Of a stretch of 39,636 nt of DNA, positions 25,501 to 36,000 are shown piece by piece (position 1 is the stretch's first letter; each line of letters begins with the position of its first letter). Source of the stretch: Setaria digitata. Its lineage: Eukaryota > Nematoda > Chromadorea > Rhabditida > Setariidae. A program made the translations under genes and the position numbers. Below the pieces are notes generated by a model, which was not told the origin of the DNA, searched no databases, and was given only the letters and a program-made list of their open reading frames with translations. The stretch lies in assembly GCA_003640385.1 (NCBI GenBank), contig RCAB01000546.1:1-39636 (forward strand), read 5' to 3'.

Positions 25501-28500
25501 AGTTAACCTTGTCAAAGCATTTCGACGTAAATCAATTTTCTGTGCATGAATACAAGATAGGGAATGCAACGCTGAGATACCAATTTCGTTGCCTGCCATT
25601 TCCAGATGTATAATTCGTTTCAAAGTGAATAGAACATCCGGAATCTGAAGCTATCAAAAAGAGTCGTTCGACTTTAGACGAATTTCAAAACGTAAGCTAA
25701 ATTCTTCGAAATTCAATTTTACAGTGAATTCTTCCCATTTGCGAGATTCTGAACACAGACCTGGATTTACCGCTTATTTCCTTCACCAAAATAGTATTTT
25801 TTTCACAACGTTTTTTTTTTTAAAGCAAATGTTAATTAGCAGTTAGTAAGGAATATTCACCTGATTAAAACGATTGAAACTTAAATCCAACCTAGATAAC
25901 ATCACACAGCGTGAAAGCTCTTCTGGCAATGTTTGCAACCAGTTGTTACTGATATTTAATACAGTTAAACTGAAAATAAAGTATGAATGAATGCGTCACA
26001 TGAAATCACATTTCCTACCGCTGTTTTGTTTTTTAAATTAATTAAAATTTTAACCGAAATGTTTAGGCACAGACAAGCAGACATAAAAATCTAAAGGATA
26101 TAAAAACGATTGATTAGATTCCGTTAATGTATAAAATTTCTTAAAAATAACTTACTTTCTCAGGATATCATTATGCTCATTATCATCTTCTGTGTTTTAT
26201 TTCATAATTACATATTTATTTAATTATATCATAATTTGAAGGTCTAAAGATGGATATCACGTTTATGACCCTCTAACTTACTTGATTAATTCTGCAATTT
26301 GTGCTGGGATATAAGATATGCGATTTCCGGAAAGTATAAGTTCTGTAAGATTACTAAGATGGGTTGCTGCATTCGGAAAATGATAAAGCGAATTGTCCGC
26401 AATATTTAATGAGCGTAAGGAGTGTAAACGTCCTACGTCATCAAGCCATCCAAGAAGCGGATTCCGAATCTGTAATTAAAGCGTAGCCAATCGCGTGAAA
26501 CTCCTTCCCGAAAGTTTTGCATGATTGCATGATTAGCTTCCATTTCATTTTTATCGGACATTTTTAAACGAAGAAAGCGTATTTCACGTGAAAGAAAGAG
26601 GAAGAGAACTTGAAGAGCACTTCACGTGCACAAAAATTTTCGATGGGTAATTTTACGTGGTTAGATATTACATACCTTGATAAATGTACTAAAAATCCGA
26701 TTTCTTTGTTAATGATTTATTTTTATTACTTTATAATAAAGTTTTACAGAGCTGCTAAAAAAAAAAGTAATACATCGATAAAAAAGAACTAGAAATTTGG
26801 AGTGGGATAATTATATTGATAGATTTGAAATCAATAATTCATAACATGCATTGCCTTCTATACAGATGCTACAACAATTATACTTTGAAATAAAACACAT
26901 TTTTTACCGCCAGTTTAATTTGTAATTGCGAAATTTCCAGCTAATTGTGAATTAGCATTAATTTGTTTCTAATTGAGTAATCAAAGCACTGTCTCTTAAG
27001 GCCTTCAACTGTAACTTCTGATACAAAGATTTACACCTAGTACTTCATTTATTGCACTTATTTTTATTCCCTGAAGGGAAAGGGTTTGTCCCAGTCAACT
27101 GAAAGTAGCATTGCAGCATTTCACTTCAACTGATATACCTGCGTGAAAGTTGCATTTCCGAAGGCAAATGGGACAGATTAAAAAAATCTCATGTTACCAA
27201 TTTAGATTTCTTTCGTATATCAATCCAGTCCTCACTTCAAGCTCAAATTTACCTGATTGCTTGGTCGAAACTGTAACGAGTTTCTACGTAAATTAAGTGT
27301 AATAATTTGGCGATTTACGCCAACCGAAAATAGCTCAACTGGTAGCAATAGCAAACGATGATCACTTAAATCACAGGCTGGAGCCATTTGAGTCTGAAAT
27401 GAAAAATGTAGTACTTCGCGTACGATGTGAATGGTTTTGAGTTAAACAGTAATTGTGTGAATAAGTAAACCTGCAGTAATAAATAGTAATTATTATTGGA
27501 AAGCACAAGCAATCTTTTTTTTCAATAATATAATTAAATACAGTTGAGTCTATATTATTGCATGCAATGAATGCTAAGTTGTGTGAATTAAATTTTCTTC
27601 AATTTTCAATTAAATTTTTTCTTCAAAACAATGACCCATCTCTAAATTAGTTTAAACTCTTTTCCTAATACCTGAACCTCGCTTTTCTATATTATAAAAG
27701 TACTGAAAAGAAATCACACCTGAAGCAAACGTGTTAGCCAAAGATTCATTTCACCGATTGCCGCAAAGTGTAGGCTGTAAATGTTCGTGGAATCTGTAAG
27801 ACGCAGATGTTTTCCGCGACTTCCTTCTGTTACATCAACACGATATCGACTGAGTAGTAAGATTTCATCATCACTGTCTTCTGGAAGAATTTATCATCTC
27901 AATGACTCTCGTTACAAACTTATTTTTTCTGTAATAAAATCCAAAGTACCAACAAGCTTAGCTGAGGCAATCATTTTATTCAAACATTTTTACTGCGTCA
28001 AAAAACGGATTAAAGAATGCTAATTAATCGATACTAATTGTAATTCCAAAACTTATGAATCAACAATTTGATTTCAATAGCCTATTATTTCATTTCGTTC
28101 AAAATTCGAAATTTTCTCATCCAATTCCCATATTCTTTGCTCCTAGAAGCGCATAAGTTCATCCAAAAAATGATTGAATTTTCTTGAATTATTAAATGTA
28201 TAATCAAATAAATACCAATAAAAACAAAATTGTGGAATTAAAAAATTTGCTGTCAACAGTGTTGCGAACACGTTTGTGATGTGAAAGAAGCGAAATAAAA
28301 AACCGTGTTCGATGCGAATCGTTCCGTTATACAGCGTGCAACGACGTTTAATCCACTTCTGAAGCAGTCGGCCTTTACGTACATGGCACCATGCTATCAA
28401 TATTTCATTTGTTGCTCCTGATTGTTCTGGCCGTCCTAAATTAATTTTGGTTCTTCAGAACTGCAGTAAGCTTAATGAGCAAACTCTCAGTAATTTACTC

Positions 28501-29933
28501 CTTTAGTTCGAGAATCATTGAAGCTGATGCTCAATTCAGATCTTAGCCTAATTATCTCTATTATCTTTATTATACTTCAGTGATTTCGAACTAAAAATAA
28601 TCGTTTGATTATAAACGTTTCTTCTTCGCCCACAAAGATCTTTCGAAATGGATGGCAATTTACCTATGAAAAAGCAAAAGATGTGCGTCAAATGAGCTGC
28701 GTCTCCAATATCCATACACTCCGCTTGTGTTTCATACCCAATATTGGACAAAATTTGATTTTGCAATTGCAGTGGACATGTCCCAGCCGTGAGATTACTG
28801 TAAGCAGTTGGTTCTAAATGATAGACATGTCGCAAACCTCACGACAGGTTAGAAGCAGTGAGTACTTGCTTCTATAATCACCAATATAATTAAATTATAT
28901 AAGAATCATTTTACAGTTTGCAACTACTAACAAGTAGTAAATGCTACTACAGAAAGATCAAAATAGTCAGAAAAGGCGAGAGGAATTCAGAAATATATCT
29001 AAAACTTCCTGATTGCAAGAAGTTTGTAGAAAGAGAAAGACTGTTGATGACCGCGCTGGCTTTGATCACTTTCGATTAATAAATAGCAAACATTTTAAAA
29101 ATAAATCTTCCTCGCAAATAAATTAATGCCTACCTGATTCTCGACCCACCAATCTGAAGATACAAACTTTCAAAGCCCAAAATGGAACAAATATCCTGAA
29201 CAGTTGTTCGAAGTGTTACCGGGTAAATCAAAGATCGTGGTCCGACCGGTGCATAAAGCCGAATGAAACCATGTTCTAAACCGGATTCTAACCATTCTCG
29301 CTTGCGACTACTTGTTAGACGTTCAAGCTTTGCCGGTTTTCTCTGCAACTAAAGTTATTTGTAAGCAGTAAATGCAGATTTTAACATAACTTGTTTTACT
29401 TGTCTCGTGCAAGATCGTGTCGTAAAATTTATTAATTCATTGAATTCTTTATGTAATGTTAACAGTGACTTTTTTATCACTGATGGTTTTTTCTGCGATA
29501 TTTTTCCTGCACTTTGTAGAGATGACTTAGTTCTGAATTATCAGAATTACTCAGAGAATAATTTCTTGCTAAATCATATTTACCTGTATTGTCAAAATGG
29601 AATCTTTATGCAAAATATTTTTAACTAATTTCTCACTACTTAAAAACAAGTAACACTTAGGAGGTTTCGGATTCAGGTAAAAAATGAAAAGAAAAATAAA
29701 GCAGTGACGAACTTTCCAGCATTTTTTTCGGAAGAGTTTTTGAATTCTCTTTCCGGCCTTTTTCTGGAAAATTTCTCCATAACTTTGAAAAAACTGAAGA
29801 ATTTTACCTTTGTTAAAGTTGCAAATTTCGTCGTGTTGCTATTTGCTTTCTTTTTTCGGCAAATTATTGTTGAATAATTATTTTCAGTGCTGACGCTCAC
29901 TGATGAAATATCGGAAACAGTTTTTGATGACAT
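18951..29933 (-). CDS. PHLPP: PHLPP-type protein: RA, PH, leucine-rich repeats, degenerate PP2C
   Basis: PH-domain leucine-rich-repeat phosphatase family, a regulator of Akt/PKC and Ras-ERK signalling. Exons: 29933-29808, 29348-29150, 28837-28664, 28435-28304, 27880-27720, 27393-27253, 26469-26282, 25969-25861, 25650-25508, 25025-24920, 24667-24586, 24122-23966, 23733-23575, 23388-23191, 22814-22652, 22273-22143, 21803-21708, 21225-21057, 20984-20730, 20568-20482, 20345-20208, 20003-19868, 19527-19353, 19212-18951. They sum to 3687 nt in one frame, about 1228 aa. The start is the first ATG, 34 nt after an acceptor-like site. The exon 2/3 junction is least sure: a stronger-looking donor at 29134 would shift frame, while GGTGGG at 29150 keeps it. 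Exon 9 could start at 25650 or 25644. Introns over 300 nt are AT-rich and otherwise empty; the largest is 26470-27252. Confidence 0.9.
19868..21803 (-). other. PHLPP: PHLPP PP2C-like domain, metal site apparently degenerate
   Basis: Residues of about 790-1083, exons 17-22. Matches to vertebrate PHLPP include HVGFSESAGQRNKLC, AVFGIVDGGNND, QIGERLGAAAMLAQI, LGFSFLYPAVLP, ADEFIVISS and NVSIIVIRL. The Asp in VDGG (D842) is retained. At the usual SDGLWD motif the sequence is SRALWR (R1009, R1013). At the usual DN motif it is GN (G1048). The Asp of the CDNREA block is replaced by Pro (P832). The fold is clear, but catalysis is doubtful. Confidence 0.88.
22092..22518. repeat. Diverged 72-bp direct duplication around a PHLPP splice donor
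   Basis: 22092-22163 and 22447-22518 align end to end without obvious gaps and with scattered substitutions (shared blocks include GTTATTCAAC and ACTTTTTT). The first copy spans the end of LRR exon 16 and its donor. The second lies in the neighbouring upstream intron. Confidence 0.7.
22143..27393 (-). other. PHLPP: PHLPP leucine-rich repeat array (exons 6-16)
   Basis: Residues of about 265-790. Repeats follow the L-x-x-L-x-L-x-x-N-x-L pattern: ITLNLRRNSL, LRSLNIADNSL, LTVLNISNNWL, LTELDIRDNKNL, LKNLYVHNNKIERLP, LRNLNVSHNRLKTLP, LRLLDLSYNQL, LEEVNLSGNHLTSI and LKHLDLTCNYM. Many exon ends fall in phase 2 at similar places within repeats, as expected if the exons arose by repeat duplication. 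The block scaffolds substrates or partners in the family. Confidence 0.92.
27720..29348 (-). other. PHLPP: PHLPP RA-like and PH domains (exons 2-5)
   Basis: Exon 2 (residues of about 43-108) contains GFIRLYAPVGPRSLIYPVTL and TVQDICSILGF, matching the RA-like region of PHLPP. Exon 3 carries PLQLQNQILSNIGYE, equivalent to the PLQIQNDYLFKLGF block of vertebrate PHLPP. Exons 4 and 5 (residues of about 167-264) form the PH domain: VRKGRLLQKWIKRRCTLYNG at its start and the closing helix around GEMNLWLTRLLQ. This part likely recruits the protein to membranes or small GTPases, by family knowledge. Confidence 0.85.
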
Positions 29934-29967
29934 TGAACGTCAAATAAGGCAAGTTGCATTAACATAA

Positions 29968-29979
29968 CTGAAGTAAAAC
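29968..29979 (-). promoter_or_regulatory. Candidate (trans-)splice acceptor upstream of PHLPP
   Basis: On the minus strand TTTTACTTCAG ends 34 nt before the ATG at 29933. It resembles nematode acceptor sites and could receive a spliced leader or end a 5' UTR intron. RNA data would decide. Confidence 0.4.
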
Positions 29980-31799
29980 AATGATTTCTGAGAGCACTGT
30001 TTAAAATTAAATTTAGGAGATTAAATTTGGAAAAAATTAAATTTAGATTAAATTCATTGCTTCTTAATACCGAATATTACTTCGTTTTAATTTCTACTGA
30101 AGTACTTGAAACAGTTATCTATGCTATCAAGCAGTAAAATAAATCTAGAAGAAATATTTTTGTAAAATTGATTTAATTTAAGATGTCGAATTAATTTTTT
30201 GAAAGTTTTCGTTTCCAAATTTTTGTCCAAGTTGTAAAGTTAATTAAAAACTTGGAAGGAATACGCAACAACAAGCTTTTTTTTCTAGTACGACAATTTA
30301 TTCTTACCATAAGTTTAATCGTGAGGCTTTTACCAAATCCTTCTTTTAAATTAAACCGGAAACCAACGATGTTGTTCTCGACAACGAGTAGTAATGCTAA
30401 AGCTTAATATTTTAATTTAAATTGAATGAGAAAAATAAATATTGAACGGATAATTATTAACATAACAAAATAAGTAATAGGTTTTGTTATAGATATATAT
30501 TATAATAGCAGTATGATCGGCTAGGATTAGGAAGCAGGACAATACATCAAATAGTAATTACTGCAAATGCAATATGATTGAAAAGAGGAAGAAAGGATTA
30601 GAAAATTATTCAGATAGAATATCGTTGATTGGCTGTACTCTGTAGAAATGAAGGGAAAAAGGAGAATTGCAGCAACTTCCTGCAATTATTATTCGATTTT
30701 GATGACGATAACGATGATGATACTTATTGAGTAGTAATTATGATCACTGGAAACCTGATCCAATGATAGATAATTCAACGCAATTAACGATTATGGAATT
30801 CTGAATCCGAGTATTTGATATATCTTCGCTGAAGCCAGGATAGGAAAGGAGGAGTTTTTTTTTTTTGATTAAGCTTGCATTACTGCATACTGTCCCAGTA
30901 GAAATAACATGACATAATTTAATGATAAGCGAAAATCGGACTGCACAAATTAATGAAAGCGCAATATACAGGCAAATTAAAGGGAGTTATTCGTTTTGGA
31001 AGATTTTTGTTTATATACATTTACATACTTCTTAGAATTATTGTGTAAAAAGACAAATTCTATTTCTTCTTCTTCCATTCTTGAACTAAGTGGTGTAATC
31101 AAGCTATATACTATTGTAGAAGATTTGAAACTTATTTTTTTCAATTCATCTTTCAATTTTATCAATGCTGAACTGGAATGACAGAATGACATTCTCCATA
31201 ATGTGCATGTCCGTTCATTTTGTGATATAAGTACTAATTATAATTATCTAATTACGGTGGTGCCTATCCCCTTCCATTCAGACCCAATTTCAAACATCAT
31301 ATTTTTTAGATTTGCTCATATTTTCTTGTTAAATTGAAATGCATCTTTTATACAATATTACACTTCCATTTATAAAGAACTTTTCATGAAATCATAATAA
31401 AGGGTTAATTCCTGTTTTCCAGAGACTTTCTGTGCAGGATGGATAGGCTAGTAGCAAACCTTCAGTCACTGACTATTCTTGCTTCCCGGAAAGTTTTCGA
31501 ACTACAGTTTTAATAATTGATTATTACAAGCAGCATATGAAAAAAGTTTTCATCTTGCGTCATCAACCATTTCGGTTTCTTCGTAATCTCACTATATTTC
31601 CTGCTGATAAATTCATTTCTATAATCTTTTGCATTGTGTACTGTAAATTAAATTTCTAAATGATTCAAAGTGCTTACTTCAGATCTTAAAATTAAAATGC
31701 AAAAATATTCTGAAAACTTGCAAATTTTGATAAAAAAAATTAATTATAAGTAAGCATGAAAAATGAATCATTGCTTATTTGTATCATATCCTATCAACC

Positions 31800-31955
31800 A
31801 TGAAGGGTGAAAATGATACCGTGTCAACAACAAGTACCACTCGGACGTTGACGACGAGTCGCGGCAGCGAGAATTCATTACTTTCACGGCTGTTACATTT
31901 CAGTTATTGGCGTTCCAGAAATGAAGCCGAAACGTATCTGCTAGAAGATCTACAA
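31800..31955 (+). CDS. Possible upstream ORF exon or alternative first exon of OSBP (hypothetical)
   Basis: ATG at 31800 opens 52 codons, Thr/Ser-rich at first (NDTVSTTSTTRTLTTSRGSE) and then more globular-looking (LLSRLLHFSYWRSRNEAE). A modest GT donor follows at 31956. Joined in phase 0 to the strong acceptor before 32400 it would continue for 15 codons and stop at TGA 32445-32447, overlapping the OSBP ATG as ATGA. Unspliced, it stops just past 31960. I recognise no family. It may be an uORF, a separate small peptide, or chance. Confidence 0.3.
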
Positions 31956-32384
31956 GTTAGATGATTAGTTAGGCGTGTGCAACGTTAATCAGCTAGTTGT
32001 CATTTCATTATGTATGAATCTTTCCTTTTTTTCGATAGTCTCATTAGTAGAGAGACTTTTTCCATAAACAGTACGGTCTTTTTGGATGCATTTTTAGCAA
32101 CTGTTTACAAATATTTCTAAAATTACTTCACAGTTTGAAGTTCTCCTATCTTCAGCTAAATTACCAGTCTTCCATAGGTCAAAGTTCAGAGAATGCATCG
32201 AAAATTATAAGAGCTTACTTTATAGGTTTCGATAATATTCTGCATGATAAAACGCAAACACGAATATCAAAAGCAAAATATATTTCTTATCAGATTCTCG
32301 TTCCTTCTCAGAGAGTTTAGCTATCCTCAGAAGTTTCTAATAAAATAATGATCATGACATAATTTGAGAACAGCTTTATTCCTC

Positions 32385-32399
32385 CTTATTTACTTCCAG
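32385..32399 (+). promoter_or_regulatory. Candidate (trans-)splice acceptor upstream of OSBP
   Basis: TTATTTACTTCCAG ends 44 nt before the ATG at 32444. Upstream of that ATG the OSBP frame meets stop codons within this segment, which supports 32444 as the start and the segment as 5' UTR. Confidence 0.45.
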
Positions 32400-32443
32400 A
32401 AATTTAGTGATGATAATTTCTATTTTGAAGCAGAACAGCTAAT

Positions 32444-33082
32444 ATGAAATTATCACCATCCAACGAAAAATTACCAGAAACTCCGTTGTCATCACCAAAC
32501 GAAGTTGAAAAAGAACGTGCTGCTAATATTGGTTCCGTTTTGAAATCTGGTTATCTTACCAAAAAGATTTGGCGTTTTGGTCGATCGACTAGTTATTTCG
32601 TCCTCCGTGACAATGGAAAATTTTACTTTTATAAAAATGAAGCAATTGCTGAAGACCCGCGCAAGTTCAGAGGCTTTACTAATATCAAGGTCTTTAAATT
32701 CTTGCTTCTGTATTTTGGCTAGAAGAGAAAACTTTTTATGAAGTTTATGTGAAATAGGAATGCTCTAAAAAAAATCTAATCAAAAAAGTTTGATTGTATT
32801 AAAATGCGCACTGCGGCATTGTCTTCAAGAAGTACAAACTGAAACTTCTGCTCCACTTCCTAATTAGAAGATAATTTGCTAAGGAACTCGCCAAGTAATC
32901 AATGGGATGAAAAATGAATCTTACTGTCCTTCGAAACTTACGAATCATTACTTAAAGGACGTCTATATAGTACCGCGAGGACTGAAAGGATTTGTGATTT
33001 ACACGAAGAAAAGTGTTTGGTATTTAAAAACAAGAACAGTGAAAGATCGCGATGACTGGATCGAGAAACTGAAATCTGCAAG
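32444..33082 (+). other. OSBP: OSBP N-terminal PH domain (exons 1-2)
   Basis: A 30-residue polar N-terminus leads into the PH sequence SGYLTKKIWRFGRSTSYFVL, then KFYFYKNEA. Exon 2 closes the fold with VIYTKKSVWYLKT and the C-terminal helix DRDDWIEKLKSA. It differs from vertebrate OSBP, which has a GWLFKW-type start, so phosphoinositide/Arf specificity may differ. The N-terminus is much shorter than the Gly/Ala-rich one of vertebrate OSBP. Confidence 0.8.
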
Positions 33083-36000
33083 GTTTCTTAATGCCACTTT
33101 CCGATGACTTATTCCTGTAACTTCTTGCGTTGATTCATAGATGTTGGCTATTAGAAAGTTTCCATTTGCACTTTACTCGGATTCACACAGCAAATTTTTC
33201 ATATCACTGATTGCAGAGCAACTTTGCGGATGAAAGATGAGGAAGAATTAAAGAGAATTCTAAATGCTTCTCCAAACAGGGAGGAAAAGTTAGATCCATC
33301 CAAAATAATTACTGACTTGGACGATTCACTTCAGATAACTTATAAAAACTTGCGAATGGTAACCATTAGACTTTACTATCTTCAGTATTTTAATCTAACT
33401 GAAATCTAAACTTTAAAGAAAATTCTAGCAACACAACATAAATACCCAAAATAGGATATATTATGAGTTATGAAAAAAGGAAATGAACCAGAATTCGATC
33501 CAGTTGTTTGATACCCTATTGAATTTAAATTTTGTTCACTTTCGATCAATTTAGCCTCTGATTCAGTTTAATTAAATTAGTTTAAGGAGCTTCATCTAAA
33601 TCATTCAGTTTGACATTTCAGCAGAAATTAATTTCGGGCCAAAGCAATTTTTCTTTCATTTCTTATATTTTTTTATTTGAATTAAAATATTACCAATGAT
33701 GCCTACATCATTTGGTTTTAGCTTTGTTTTAGTATGGAAAGTAAAGAAAGGAATTAACACTTTCTGTTCTTCCTACTGTCACTTCATGATTTAACTGGAC
33801 TTCTTTCAAGCTCGAATTAAAATTAAACGATTTTCGACATTCCCTTCCGGATGGAGAACAATTGAACAAGGCTCAAATCGCAGATCTGGATGATACAGCG
33901 CATAAAGTTATAGCCAATATTCAAAGTGCTTTGGAAGTAGTTGGAAGGTTTTCTTTTGCATGCCTTTTTAAGCAATTTAGCCTAGACAAATCTGTCAGCC
34001 TTTTGTTACGCTTAAGGAACGATAATGCAATAAACACACTCACTGAAGTCTGGAACAGAAATAGAGTCTTAATTACAGGTAAGTTTGAACTGGCACTCTG
34101 TTCACCTGCATTTACTACCACCTAGAAACCTAGATGGATAGCAACTTCGTGGTACGTCATTCTCATTACATTTCATATCGAATTATTCGACAGCCTTATT
34201 TTGCAGATATTTTGTGCAGTCAAAAAGTTTGAAAAAAGAAATAAAACGCATGGCACACGACATAAATTACGAGTCGCAACAACGCTCTAATTTATTGCGA
34301 CAAGTAGAACTTCAAGCAAAGCAGCTTAATTGCATTGAGAAGGAAGTTCAGTAATGTTTCATATGCGTGTACTTCGATTTGTAATGAAATAGAGTCCTTT
34401 CAAATTCGACACTCATCAAAGGTGTGCGTATTACAGCATGCAGAGAGATGCAGTCGAGGACTAAAAAGTTTCTTATTTCCCTTTCGGAAATTTCAGTCCA
34501 TGCTCCTTCTATTCTATCGCCTCTTATAATTCTCATCATTCATAGTATTCAACTTTCATCATAATCTTTTTTTTTACTTTAGTCCATACGAATGAAATCA
34601 AATTTCGCATCTGAAGAGCTTTCGAAATTAGATGATTTAATTATAGCTGCAGATATTAGTGAAAGTGAAAAAGAAGTGTAAATCTTTTCAATAATTGCAT
34701 TTACTAATATTCAACCATTTTTATCAGTTAATCGAAATAATAATTTGTTAGGTATTCCAATCTATTCTTAAATAACTCATAAATGAAAAGGTAAATATTT
34801 GAACTTATAGAACGGAATTTGGCTTTTGGCAGGACTGTGATTTAAGTGAAACCGCGAAGAGTGAAATCTCAGAGAGAGAACCTAAAACCGCTTCTGTGAA
34901 TATTCAGATTTCTACTCATTTTTTCTTTTTTTTTTTTGAATTTTGCCCCTACTTGCTCATTTCTTCGCTTTAGAAATATCGAATCTTTTCTTTTTCACGT
35001 AATTTTTTTTTTTTTAAAATTCAATTAATCAGAAGAAATACTCTTAGTGTTCAGTCTGTAACTGCTCTTCAGAGTAATCCAATTTCAGACTAGGGAAAAG
35101 ACCGCTATAGCCACAACGCCATCCTTTTTGAGGTTTGCAGCCTAATTTTTTCTTTTTTTTTTAAATAAAAGAATGATAATTCAGCTACAATGCAATTTAG
35201 GATTCTTTGAATTTTGTGTCAAGTTCAATGATAAAGCCCTTGTAAACGCCGCGCATTAAAAAAGAAATGGAGAACATCCTAAATAAATTCTCCTTTTCTT
35301 CTCATAAGTACCTAATTTTAAATTATAGAAAGTCTGAAGGAAAACTGAAAAGATCATTCAAGCCAATCATTGCTTCGCCAGTAATTCTTCTCAAACCAGA
35401 AGTAACTGATGTAAGCCAAAAGTGGGTTAAAAAAACTTCCTTCCCTAACATTTTCTGTCAAATTCATTAGAGAAAAACAATAGAAGTGTTGGTTGTTGGT
35501 TTAAAAGAATCAGACTGCTTATAAGCAAGAATATTTAAAGAAAACAGATGCTTGGGGGAATCTTAACAAAAAATAAATGAATCTAACAGTTAGAATTTAA
35601 AAATTTCAAATCAAAATTTTCTCATTTTACAGCTTGAAGCAAATTTCACGAAAGAGACGTTCCCAAATACCATATCGAAAAAAATCAGGTTCCATACCAT
35701 TCTTAACAAATTAATGAAAATTTTGCAGAGTTAAAAAAAAAAAATCAAAAGCATGATAATTTATTTAGCAATTTCGTTGTGGTCACTGTTGAAAAATGCA
35801 ATGGGCAAAGAATTATACAAAATACCGCTACCAGTAAATTTCAATGAACCAATAAGTTTCATTCAACGTATGACAGAATGTTTGGAATATTCAGATTTAC
35901 TCGATAAAGCTGCAAAAATTGTGGAGCCCGGTGCCCAGGTGAGAAGATATAGTCGTCCACTTAATTTTCATTAGAATATGTCGGGCAATTCACGCTACAC

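Larger units (their letters stand above)
29934..32399. promoter_or_regulatory. Divergent intergenic region between PHLPP and OSBP
   Basis: About 2.5 kb between the two divergent start codons, so it should hold both promoters. It is AT-rich, with a short GAT-type simple repeat near 30700-30722 and a T run at 30854-30866. Open frames of 61 and 71 codons on opposite strands at 30977-31192 overlap and look non-coding. The only coding-like piece is 31800-31955. Confidence 0.5.

Noticed and set aside
34811..34835. EFGFWQD as an FFAT motif of OSBP
   Set aside because: It needs a phase-2 donor in the preceding exon, which is not available; the acceptor at 34832 fits phase 0 and excludes the string.
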